Shown here: piece after piece, positions 1 through 6,080 of the stretch | Layout of the letters: each line of letters begins with the position of its first letter | Position numbering within the stretch: the stretch's first letter is position 1 | Source: Planctomycetaceae bacterium | GTDB taxonomy: Bacteria; Planctomycetota; Planctomycetia; Pirellulales; Thermoguttaceae | Direction of reading: 5' to 3' | Length of the DNA: 7,537 nucleotides | NCBI GenBank assembly: GCA_031282385.1 | Contig: JAITDV010000529.1 | Coordinates: 1-7,537, forward strand | Made by a program: the position numbers and the translations under genes | Notes under the pieces: model-generated | What the model saw: the letters and a program-made list of their open reading frames with translations, nothing else | What the model was told of the DNA's origin: nothing | Database searches by the model: none

Positions 1-953
1 TTCTCATCTCGCAACTTCAAAAATAAATAAGGCAACGCCTCCTTGCCCAAGTCAACTAAAAATCGAAATTGAGGCGTATTCTCTATTCCTATCAATTTAC
101 CAAGCTCTATAAATTTACGAGACCTTTCCCGTTGTCCTAATGCAACACCCTGAATAATATGCCGTCCTTCCCAACCAATAGTTCCATGATAAAACTTATC
201 AACTTTTTCCTCTATCGTACTCTCATTTGTCAGACCAAATAAATACACTGGTACATTATTGAATTTTTCTTTATTTTGTGGCGGAAGTTGATATCTTTTT
301 TTGTTCTTTTCCCACCAAACAAGAATTTCATCTTTTGATTTCCCTTTAAGTTCGTTACCGTATCTATCAAACATCTTTTGCACAACAGGAAACAATAAAT
401 TATCTCCATCTATAATTTTCTCCATCAAAAATGTCAACATAAAAATGCCCTGAGAACGTAATGCTTCATTTATCATTTCGATTTTTTTCTCGTCTTTTGT
501 TTCTCTTGCCTTTACGAGTAAATTGTATAAAAGAATAAATCGATTTTTGTAACGTTCACTTCCACCATACCAAGAAATATAAAGAGGTTCTCCGCACCAC
601 GGATCAAAATGAGGCCAACCGTCAATTTTACAAACCGAATTCAAAACCTCTGCTAATGCCGCATTAATGGGTATATTATTATGAACGTTGTAATAATTCC
701 GTTTAACTTCCATTAGTATAGGCGTAACTACAATAGGATCCGCCGACACAAGTTTTTTAAAAGATTCTTTTTGCCAAAAAGGATCTCTTCCCAATTCAAA
801 ACTCCTGTCATCTATTTGGCTTATATCATCTAAAAAGTTCTTTATTAATAGTTCAACATTTTCATTCGCTAAACTTGTATCAGTTAATGCCACGAATACA
901 GTAACTACCACAAAAAACAAATAAATTACACAAAAATTTTTATGGATCATCAT
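1..953 (-). CDS. Secreted or membrane-anchored protein of unknown function, C-terminus beyond the window
   Basis: An uninterrupted minus-strand frame of 317 codons starts at ATG 953-951 and runs off the left edge with no stop, so the C-terminus is missing. A second ATG follows directly (950-948), and either could be the start; no convincing Shine-Dalgarno sequence precedes them. The N-terminus (MMIHKNFCVIYLFFVVV...) has one basic stretch, about 15 hydrophobic residues and a possible SLA-NE cleavage site near residue 29, so a Sec signal peptide and export are likely. The mature part is mixed charged and aromatic, with several Trp/Tyr (WPHFDPWCGEPLYISWYGG near residues 115-133). The last visible residues (LGKEALPYLFLKLRDE) look like an amphipathic helix of the HEAT type, but that is only an impression. 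I recognise no enzymatic motif and assign no function. Its promoter candidate lies at 997-1025. Confidence 0.75.
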   Translation of the reverse strand, partial: MMIHKNFCVIYLFFVVVTVFVALTDTSLANENVELLIKNFLDDISQIDDRSFELGRDPFWQKESFKKLVSADPIVVTPILMEVKRNYYNVHNNIPINAALAEVLNSVCKIDGWPHFDPWCGEPLYISWYGGSERYKNRFILLYNLLVKARETKDEKKIEMINEALRSQGIFMLTFLMEKIIDGDNLLFPVVQKMFDRYGNELKGKSKDEILVWWEKNKKRYQLPPQNKEKFNNVPVYLFGLTNESTIEEKVDKFYHGTIGWEGRHIIQGVALGQRERSRKFIELGKLIGIENTPQFRFLVDLGKEALPYLFLKLRDE

Positions 954-996
954 TTTGATTAAATTGTTATATTATCTAAAACTGGATTGTTTCTGA

Positions 997-1025
997 ATTT
1001 TACAAGAACGCATTTCACACGACAA
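997..1025 (-). promoter_or_regulatory. Candidate sigma70-type promoter for the secreted-protein gene
   Basis: Read on the minus strand, TTGTCG (1025-1020) and TAAAAT (1002-997) are separated by exactly 17 bases. They match the consensus boxes at 4/6 and 5/6 positions. Transcription would start near 990, giving a leader of about 37 bases before the ATG at 953. The region is AT-rich, so a chance match is possible. Confidence 0.4.
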
Positions 1026-1085
1026 ATATGAGAGTGAAATATTTTTTTGAAAAAGTTAGTTGGATATAAACTATTCGTAAAATGA

Positions 1086-1307
1086 TTATTTTCGCATGAT
1101 AGGTTTATAGAAAAATCGTATAATGCCATAATCCCCTTCTAATTGTTTAGCTCGATGTTCTATCTTTAAAGAACTCCCACACTTGCTCTCAAACATGTGC
1201 CATTTGGGATTACCACAACTACAATTATGGCGTTGAGCAGCGTGATAAGCGTCATAGTAAATAATCTTCACATCAGTATCCGATTCATTTGTATCAGCTG
1301 GTTTCAC
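1086..1307 (-). CDS. Small Cys-containing hypothetical ORF, possibly a gene remnant
   Basis: A 73-codon minus-strand frame begins at GTG 1307-1305 and ends with TAA at 1088-1086. GAGG lies 5 bases before the GTG and could act as a ribosome binding site. The protein has a charged, Asp/Thr-rich start, then three Cys in C-S-C-G and K-C-G contexts (residues 29-43), then a basic and aromatic tail. The same frame stays open upstream of the GTG for about 22 more codons with a hydrophobic run (YIIFFAIEA) resembling the end of a signal peptide, but no ATG precedes it. This could be the tail of a decayed exported-protein gene or a chance ORF. I recognise no family. Confidence 0.25.
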   Translation of the reverse strand: MKPADTNESDTDVKIIYYDAYHAAQRHNCSCGNPKWHMFESKCGSSLKIEHRAKQLEGDYGIIRFFYKPIMRK

Positions 1308-1618
1308 ATCTGCCTCAATCGCAAAAAAAATTATGTATTTCTGATCAATTAGTGGATAAAATAAATTTATTGTCTAAATTTGTCTATCCTGAAAATTTCG
1401 ATAATTCCGTCAAAAATAGGTTTTAGAAGTTGGCATAAGATTATCAGATCAACTTTCCATTGCAAGTCCCGCATTAAATAAATAATGTCGCCCTTACATG
1501 GTTTAGAAAAGTGGGAAGTTCTTATCCGGCGGTTGCGATTCGTTCCACCGCCGGTTATTAATAACACGGCTAGACATGAATTGATTAAATCAAAACACTA
1601 AATCCACTGAAGTACTAT
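1308..1618. other. Intergenic stretch without a convincing gene
   Basis: No plausible gene is visible. The stretch holds the open extension of the small ORF (to about 1376), a GC-rich perfect inverted repeat at 1526-1554, and AT-rich sequence up to the MITE-like element. A 66-codon frame at 1367-1567 (minus, GTG start) overlaps the inverted repeat and has no family resemblance that I can see. Confidence 0.5.
1526..1554. repeat. GC-rich perfect inverted repeat (hairpin)
   Basis: CCGGCGGT (1526-1533) and ACCGCCGG (1547-1554) are perfect 8-base complements around a 13-base loop. The hairpin stands out in AT-rich surroundings. No T-run follows on either side, so it does not look like an intrinsic terminator. 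It may belong to a dispersed repeat or a structured RNA. Confidence 0.6.
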
Positions 1619-1812
1619 TAGACCTTTTCTCTAACCTAAAAATACATCAACGCAACAAACAACCTACAACGAAAAACCGCCTTTAACTCCTCCGAGACCA
1701 CCCCTAACCCCTCCGAAGTAGGAGAATAAGAATACGCCTCCGAGTGAGGGGAATAATTCCCCTCCTTCGGAGGGGTCAGGGGTGGTCTCCTACAGGTTAG
1801 CGAAAAGGTCTA
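1619..1812 (+). mobile_element. MITE-like element, family 1, copy 1 (194 bp)
   Basis: The element is bounded by 19 bp terminal inverted repeats, TAGACCTTTTCTCTAACCT on the left and its complement with one mismatch on the right. Inside is a long hairpin: 1696-1718 pairs with 1765-1787 (23 bases, one mismatch), with CCTCCGAAGGAGGGG-type sequence around the loop. There is no coding capacity. A second copy lies inverted at 4166-4355. The right end is only 22 bp from the pyrG stop codon, so the hairpin probably also acts as a 3' end or terminator for pyrG transcripts. A target duplication is not clear here (TA on the left, TG on the right). The call as a non-autonomous mobile element is inferred from the inverted repeats and the second copy. 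Confidence 0.7.
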
Positions 1813-1834
1813 TTGAAATACAAGATTCAATAAA

Positions 1835-3442
1835 TTATTGGGACGTTTTAATTGCAGCGTTGATTAAAGCTTTGAACAAAGGATGCGGTTTGGTTGGTTG
1901 CGACTTAAATTCTGGATGATATTGAACGCCGACAAACCAATTGTGATTTGACAACTCTATACCTTGCACCAACAAACTGTCAGGACTTGTTGCCGAAAAT
2001 TGCATTTCGCTGCGTTCAAATTGCTGGCGGTACTGGTTATTAAACTCATAACGATGCCGAAACCGCTCGTATGCAAGTTGATTTTTATCATAAATATCAT
2101 GAACCCGGCTACCAAGCTTAAACACAGTCGTATCCGCCCCAATTTTTAACTTGCCTCCGTTTCGCGTGTATGTATGATGTTCGTCAAGAAGCGCAATAAC
2201 CGGATGCGGAGTGTCTTTGTCGTATTCAGTAGAATTCGCATTTTCAAGATGCAACACATTTCTGGCAAATTCAATAATCGCAACTTGCATCCCCAGCCCA
2301 ATTCCAAGAAACGGAATATTATTTTCCCGCGCAATACGAACAGATTCTATCTTGCCGTCAATTTCAGATTCGCCAAAACTTCCCGAAACAATAATCGCAT
2401 TCGCCTTATTCAACTCATATCTCATCTCCGATTGCAAAACATCCCGACTCGGTATCCAAAGAACTCTAACCTGTGTGTTACATTGTACCCCTGCATGTTC
2501 AAGAGCCTCGTAAGTTGACTTGTACGCGTCTCGATAACCGGCAAACTCCCCAACCACCGCAACCTTTACCTCATGTTGCGGATTGCGAAGTTTACTCACC
2601 AACTCACGCCAGTCCGAAAGATCAAGAGACACCACATTAGTAATATGCAACTTGTCAACTAATAATTGATCCAACTTGTTCTCCATCAAACTCAACGGTA
2701 CCTCATAAATTGAGAAATCCTTGTCCTTCTCCTCAATCACCGCATCAGTCGAAATATTACAAAACAATCCGATTTTAGCCCGCTCATCTTGAGATAACGA
2801 AACCTCTGTTCGACAAATAAGAATGTCAGGTTGAATTCCGATTTGACGCAATTGACCAACACTATATTGAGTCGGCTTAGTCTTCAACTCCTTTGCCGCC
2901 TTCAAAAACGGAATCAACGTAAGATGTATGTACAAACAATTCTCCTTGCCAACATCAAGAGCAAATTGCCTAATTGCCTCCATGTGCGGCAAACTCTCAA
3001 TATCACCCACCGTTCCGCCAATCTCCGTAATTACCACATCCGTATCCAAACCAACAATACGCATTATACATTGCTTAATCTCATTCGTAATATGAGGAAT
3101 CACTTGAATAGTCGTACCTTGATATTCGCCTCGCCTTTCCTTCTCAAAAACACGTTGATATATTTGCCCCGTCGTCCAACTACTATCCCACGTCAATTTC
3201 GTATTAGTAAACCGCTCATAATGCCCCAAATCAAGATCCGTTGTCGTACCATCGTCAAGAACATAAACTTCACCATGTTGCGCTGGTGAAAGTAAACCCG
3301 AATCAACATTAATATACGGATCAAATTTCTGCAACCGCACATTCAATCCTCTACGCTCAAGCAACATTCCAATTGACGCACAAGTCAACCCCTTGCCAAG
3401 AGAACTAACCACACCACCCGTAACAAAAATAAACTTTGCCAT
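1835..3442 (-). CDS. pyrG: CTP synthase with a glutaminase domain lacking the catalytic cysteine
   Basis: CTP synthase makes CTP from UTP, ATP and an amino donor, the last step of pyrimidine nucleotide synthesis. At 535 residues it is a normal length, and colinear with E. coli PyrG throughout. The N-terminal synthase domain (about 1-265) keeps the P-loop GGVVSSLGKG with Lys17, the Mg ligands Asp71 and Glu140 (EIGGTVGDIES), the UTP-site KTKPTQ (187-192) and Lys223. The C-terminal class I glutamine amidotransferase domain (about 292-535) keeps His509 and Glu511 (QYHPEF) and RHRYEFNN (462-469). The nucleophile motif, however, reads GIGLGMQ: Gly382 (codon GGG, 2299-2297) replaces Cys. The oxyanion loop is SGSFG rather than PGGFG, and the GTP-lid RG is replaced (FGESEIDGK). 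Glutamine use is therefore predicted to be lost, leaving an ammonia-dependent synthase. The start at MAKFIFVTGG fits the family. The dehydratase gene lies 161 bp upstream on the same strand. Confidence 0.97.
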   Translation of the reverse strand: MAKFIFVTGGVVSSLGKGLTCASIGMLLERRGLNVRLQKFDPYINVDSGLLSPAQHGEVYVLDDGTTTDLDLGHYERFTNTKLTWDSSWTTGQIYQRVFEKERRGEYQGTTIQVIPHITNEIKQCIMRIVGLDTDVVITEIGGTVGDIESLPHMEAIRQFALDVGKENCLYIHLTLIPFLKAAKELKTKPTQYSVGQLRQIGIQPDILICRTEVSLSQDERAKIGLFCNISTDAVIEEKDKDFSIYEVPLSLMENKLDQLLVDKLHITNVVSLDLSDWRELVSKLRNPQHEVKVAVVGEFAGYRDAYKSTYEALEHAGVQCNTQVRVLWIPSRDVLQSEMRYELNKANAIIVSGSFGESEIDGKIESVRIARENNIPFLGIGLGMQVAIIEFARNVLHLENANSTEYDKDTPHPVIALLDEHHTYTRNGGKLKIGADTTVFKLGSRVHDIYDKNQLAYERFRHRYEFNNQYRQQFERSEMQFSATSPDSLLVQGIELSNHNWFVGVQYHPEFKSQPTKPHPLFKALINAAIKTSQ

Positions 3443-3455
3443 CTGAATATTTCAA

Positions 3456-3491
3456 CCTATAAAACCCTTACTTCAACACCAGTCAAGTCAA
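3456..3491 (-). promoter_or_regulatory. Possible promoter just upstream of pyrG
   Basis: On the minus strand two overlapping TTGACT boxes (3491-3486 and 3486-3481) precede TATAGG (3461-3456), with a 19-base spacer from the nearer box. The spacer is long and the -10 box matches only 4/6. The implied leader would be under 10 bases. Read-through from the dehydratase gene is an equally good explanation for pyrG expression. Confidence 0.2.
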
Positions 3492-3603
3492 TCTGGATTA
3501 AAAATTTGCGCTATTTTGTATTAGCGTTATTAATCTAATTTTTATTTTTTGGGATATATTTTGGCGAGTGTTGTTATTGATTTTTTAATATTTTGTTTTT
3601 GGA

Positions 3604-4077
3604 TTAATTATTTTTGTACAATAATTTGAATTGTTGTTTCATTATTGCGATAATTTTTTTATCTAGTTCTTCTTGATTTGGGTTGTTGTCGGCAAGGTTG
3701 TATTTTCGCAAAATTAACTGTGCTTTTAGGTTCGTTTGTCCTTCAAGAGTTCCTTCGGTTTTGAGAGTAACCAAATCGTTTTCGGTTGTAGTTATTGTTG
3801 CGGCAAGTCGTAAGGTTTGACCGGGTTGTACGAATCGGGCGTATTTGACCGCGCGGGCTTCTTTGAGAACTACAAGACTGTGGGCAAATTGATCAGTTGC
3901 CCGAACAAGCCACGCAGATGCTTGCGTCAAAGCTTCAAGCATAAGTACACCAGGCATTACTGGAAACTTGGGAAAATGATCCCGCAAATATTCTTCCGCC
4001 AATGAGAGTGATTTCGTTGCAATTATGTGTTTACCGAATTCTATACTCTCTATACGATCAATTAATGAAAAGTGCAT
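3604..4077 (-). CDS. FabZ-type 3-hydroxyacyl-ACP dehydratase (hotdog fold)
   Basis: The 157-residue protein matches the FabZ/FabA hotdog family. FabZ removes water from 3-hydroxyacyl-ACP in fatty-acid elongation in the cytoplasm. The active-site segment is DHFPKFPVMPGVLMLEALTQ (residues 33-52). His34 and Glu48 have the same 14-residue separation as the catalytic His and Glu of E. coli FabZ, and both are present. The later strand ARFVQPGQTLRL (80-91) matches the family pattern in which a basic/aromatic run precedes PG. The Lys/Gln-rich C-terminal 25 residues extend beyond the usual core. The start is the ATG at 4077-4075; no clear Shine-Dalgarno sequence is visible. It could be the housekeeping FabZ or one of the FabZ-like paralogues common in Planctomycetota, so I give no symbol. 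It is codirectional with pyrG, 161 bp downstream, and no terminator is seen between them. Confidence 0.9.
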   Translation of the reverse strand: MHFSLIDRIESIEFGKHIIATKSLSLAEEYLRDHFPKFPVMPGVLMLEALTQASAWLVRATDQFAHSLVVLKEARAVKYARFVQPGQTLRLAATITTTENDLVTLKTEGTLEGQTNLKAQLILRKYNLADNNPNQEELDKKIIAIMKQQFKLLYKNN

Positions 4078-4165
4078 AACACGAAAAAAATTTTTGAAAA
4101 TTAGTAACTGTTCTAAAGTTTGTTTTAAATAAAATCAAAATTAAATTATCAAAATAAACTTGTAT

Positions 4166-4355
4166 TAGACCTTTTCGATAACCTGTAGGAAACCACCCCT
4201 GCAACCTGTAGGAAACCACCCCTGAAGCCTCCGAAGGAGGGGAATTATTCCACTCCTTCGGAGGGGTTAGGGGTGGTTTCGGAGGAGTTAAAGGCGGTTT
4301 TTCGTTGTAGTTTTTTTGTTGCGTTGATGTATTTTTAGGTTAGAAAAAAGGTCTA
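4166..4355 (-). mobile_element. MITE-like element, family 1, copy 2 (190 bp, inverted relative to copy 1)
   Basis: This copy has the same ends as copy 1: TAGACCTTTTCGATAACCT at the left and the complement of TAGACCTTTTTTCTAACCT at the right (16 of 19 positions paired). Its internal hairpin is 4214-4239 against 4253-4278 (26 bases, 3 mismatches) around a 13-base loop. The reverse complement of its right half (AATACATCAACGCAACAA and onward) follows copy 1 closely over about 60 bases. If one T is included at each end, TA flanks both sides, which would fit a TA-targeting transposase of the IS630/mariner type. It lies 88 bp upstream of the dehydratase start, in the divergent intergenic region. Confidence 0.7.
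4180..4224. repeat. 23 bp tandem duplication inside MITE-like copy 2
   Basis: AACCTGTAGGAAACCACCCC followed by TGC (4180-4202) is repeated at once at 4203-4224, lacking only the last base. Copy 1 has a single unit at the equivalent place. The duplication doubles one outer arm of the hairpin, so two alternative pairings are possible. Confidence 0.8.
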
Positions 4356-4361
4356 TTATAA

Positions 4362-4560
4362 TTAAACTGTTCAAAATACGCTTACATATTAAGCTCAAAC
4401 CAATTACCCGAAAACAAGGGCGGCAATTCTACCGAATACGATCAAAATCACAAGGGGAGAGACCGTTATATGCTGCTCATGCTATAAATTGCGTGACTCA
4501 AGAACATAAAAAACTGCTTTTACACTTTTGAGCCGTGCAATTTATAGTACGAACAATATA
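4362..4560 (+). repeat. Repeat family 2, diverged longer copy with a 3' hairpin
   Basis: The left end TTAAACTGTTCA (4362-4373) resembles the left ends of the copies at 4768 and 7471. The right 44 bases (4517-4560) match the right 44 bases of the 4768-4871 copy at 34 positions, including GCAATTTATAGT. The right part also forms its own hairpin: CTATAAATTGCGTGACTCAA (from 4482) pairs with 4525-4547, with four mismatches and a 21-base loop. The interior differs from the other copies, so the left boundary is less certain than the right. Confidence 0.5.
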
Positions 4561-4704
4561 TGATGTTTGTTACGTTTTTTTGTTTGTATCGCGGAATAAC
4601 AGCTGACGATTTCGCCAATTTGTACAATCATAAACCATGTTTTCAGAATGTACATTTAACAAGCAATTCGATTTATTCCCCCTACTCCCAACACAAGACA
4701 AAGG

Positions 4705-4713
4705 TGATATAAT
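4705..4713 (+). promoter_or_regulatory. Candidate extended -10 promoter
   Basis: TGATATAAT is a perfect TGnTATAAT extended -10 motif; no -35 box is visible at the usual distance. A start near 4720 would give the NRDE gene a leader of about 184 bases. That leader would cross the terminator-like hairpin of the family 2 repeat (4803-4828). It might instead make a short transcript ending at that hairpin. Confidence 0.3.
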
Positions 4714-4767
4714 ACGACAAGTTTTGAAATGAAATAGACCAGATAGTATTTTTTGAATTTTGTGATT

Positions 4768-4871
4768 TTAAACAGTTCACACTTAAAATTTCGTTCACCT
4801 TCGCCTGATTACCTTTCGGAAAGCAGGCTTTTACGCTCTTGAGTTACGCAATTTATAGTGTGATCAGTATA
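4768..4871 (+). repeat. Repeat family 2, most complete copy (~104 bp, MITE-like)
   Basis: The first 67 bases match the window's last 67 bases (7471-7537) at 57 positions. The ends are imperfect inverted repeats: ACAGTTCACACT (4772-4783) against AGTGTGATCAGT (4857-4868), 10 of 12 paired. Inside, GCCTGATT (4803-4810) pairs with AAGCAGGC (4821-4828) with one mismatch, followed by TTTT, which resembles an intrinsic terminator. The copy ends 32 bp before the NRDE start codon. There is no coding capacity. Confidence 0.7.
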
Positions 4872-4903
4872 GTTTATATTAAGATTAGAGAATTACGTTT
4901 ATT

Positions 4904-5719
4904 ATGGGAATAATTGCTATCCAATACCAGTCGTCCAAAGATTCACCGCTTCTTGTTGCGTTGAATCGGGAAGAACGTTTCAGCCGTCAAGCTACGCCAC
5001 CACGTATTCAATCGGGTCGTCCTCGAGTGGTTTGCGGTATTGATAAAAAAGCCGGCGGCACTTGGGCCGGCGTAAATCAATACGGTTTGTTTGTCGCTGT
5101 TGTAAACAGTAATAAAAAATCAATTCCAGTCGAACCGATTTCTCGCGGGATACTTTGCAAAGAAATTCTCAATTGCCCAAACGCGGAAGAAGCATTGGAG
5201 AAAACCTACCGTGAATTATCTACCGACGGTTACGACGGCTGCAATTTTCTCTGTGTTGACCGTTTTTCCGGCGGCGCAGTTTACGGCGGAGACAACGTTA
5301 TGATCGAACGGCTCACACCAGGCTTGCATATACTTTCAGAAAACCGGTTAAACGATCACAACGATGTACGTCAAGAATTTGTCAGACGTTTACTCACATT
5401 ACAACGTCTCGATTCGGCGGTTTCATTTCTCGCAGTTGCAAGCCGTACATTTGCCCGAAAACAAGACGCACAAGGTAAACGCGGTATAGTAATCGAAGGT
5501 TCATTCGGAACAGTATCTTCAATACTATTGTCATTGACCGAACGAACACAACGCTCAATCATGCAATTCACCGCCGGTCCGCCAAGCGAAAAACCTTACG
5601 AAGATATTTCAGCTTTGTTGCGGCAAGTCTTGTCCACCGATCGCGCCAGCCGTGCCGCCGCAGCAGCAAAAGCCGCCGCTAAAGCCGCAAAAGAAGAATT
5701 AGAAGCGTCATTATCGTAA
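4904..5719 (+). CDS. NRDE/TANGO2-family protein
   Basis: The 271-residue protein belongs to the NRDE (TANGO2-like) family, whose biochemical role is not settled; human TANGO2 has been linked to lipid and heme handling. Visible family features are ALNREERFSRQATPP (19-33), where NREE stands for the name-giving NRDE; GGTWAGVNQYGLFVAVVN (51-68); a central segment GCNFLCVD (112-119); TPGLHILSE (138-146); and GTVSSILLSL (202-211), equivalent to the GTRTNTIIL region of TANGO2. Family members usually begin Met-Cys. This one begins MGIIAIQYQ, so Cys2 is absent. The last 30 residues are an Ala/Lys-rich, probably helical tail (AAAAAKAAAKAAKEELEAS) that is not part of the core. The ATG at 4904 puts the first strand at the expected place, although the Shine-Dalgarno signal is weak. 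No signal peptide is present, so it is probably cytoplasmic. It stands alone, with repeat family 2 on both sides. Confidence 0.88.
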   Translation: MGIIAIQYQSSKDSPLLVALNREERFSRQATPPRIQSGRPRVVCGIDKKAGGTWAGVNQYGLFVAVVNSNKKSIPVEPISRGILCKEILNCPNAEEALEKTYRELSTDGYDGCNFLCVDRFSGGAVYGGDNVMIERLTPGLHILSENRLNDHNDVRQEFVRRLLTLQRLDSAVSFLAVASRTFARKQDAQGKRGIVIEGSFGTVSSILLSLTERTQRSIMQFTAGPPSEKPYEDISALLRQVLSTDRASRAAAAAKAAAKAAKEELEASLS

Positions 5720-5732
5720 TTTCCAATTGTTC

Positions 5733-5849
5733 GTTCACACTTTGAATTCAAAATAACGCTCTTGAATTAACTTATCAAAAAGCCTGTTGCAACGCCTTCA
5801 CAAACGAGTTCTAAAGTGTATTCGGCATGTTACCCATGTGTTCAGTATA
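5733..5849 (+). repeat. Repeat family 2, degenerate copy
   Basis: GTTCACACTTTGAATT (5733-5748) matches the left part of the 7471 copy with one mismatch. ACGCTCTTGAATTA (5756-5769) matches ACGCTCTTGAGTTA of the 4768 copy with one mismatch. CAGTATA (5843-5849) matches its right end. The terminator-like hairpin is missing between the first two blocks, so this copy appears internally deleted. Confidence 0.45.
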
Positions 5850-6069
5850 AAGATGCTCAAATAATTTTGGTTACGATTTTGAGTTTATCTTGCGGCGGTT
5901 ATTGCTCTGGTAATCGCGTTGCCTATATTTTACTGACATATTTGTGAGTGATTTTTTTGTTTGTAAAATTTCCATTGCAAATTTAATGAAAAAAACAAAA
6001 TGAATTTTTGTTACAAAAAAACTTGATGTGCTATTCCAAGTTTGAAATTTAATGTCTGAACAGTTTAAC

Positions 6070-6074
6070 AGGAG
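6070..6074 (+). promoter_or_regulatory. Strong Shine-Dalgarno sequence for the membrane-protein gene
   Basis: AGGAG lies 6 bases before the ATG at 6081. It is the only canonical ribosome binding site in the window and fixes this start. Confidence 0.85.
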
Positions 6075-6080
6075 AAAATT

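Larger units (their letters stand above)
4356..4903. other. Divergent intergenic region, gene-free and repeat-rich
   Basis: About 550 bases separate the minus-strand dehydratase/pyrG pair and its upstream element from the plus-strand NRDE gene. No ORF of useful length is visible. Two copies of repeat family 2 (about 4362-4560 and 4768-4871) fill much of it. Between them is AT-rich sequence with one extended -10 promoter candidate at 4705-4713. Confidence 0.7.
5720..6080. other. Intergenic region with a degenerate family 2 repeat
   Basis: No supported gene lies in these 361 bases. The left third is a decayed copy of repeat family 2 (5733-5849). The remainder is AT-rich leader sequence for the membrane-protein gene, ending in a strong ribosome binding site. 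A short hydrophobic frame near 5883-5933 is preceded by stop codons and has no start. Confidence 0.6.

Noticed and set aside
1367..1567. 66-codon minus-strand frame starting with GTG
   Set aside because: It overlaps the GC-rich inverted repeat, has no ribosome binding site I can see and no family resemblance; most likely a chance ORF.
2174..3289. Plus-strand frames of 100-152 codons opposite pyrG
   Set aside because: They are antisense shadows of a well-supported gene and have low-complexity, basic or Leu/Asn-rich composition.
1813..4165. Composite transposon carrying pyrG and the dehydratase gene
   Set aside because: The flanking elements have no transposase, and both cargo genes are ordinary codirectional housekeeping types; the inverted bracketing is reported only as a structural observation.
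2297..4909. A recoded genetic code explaining Gly at two expected Cys positions
   Set aside because: The codons are GGG and GGA, ordinary glycine codons, and other Cys codons in both genes are retained, so no recoding is implied.
5883..5933. Short hydrophobic peptide VYLAAVIALVIALPIFY in the gap before the membrane-protein gene
   Set aside because: It is preceded directly by an in-frame TGA and has no start codon; at best a tiny gene remnant.
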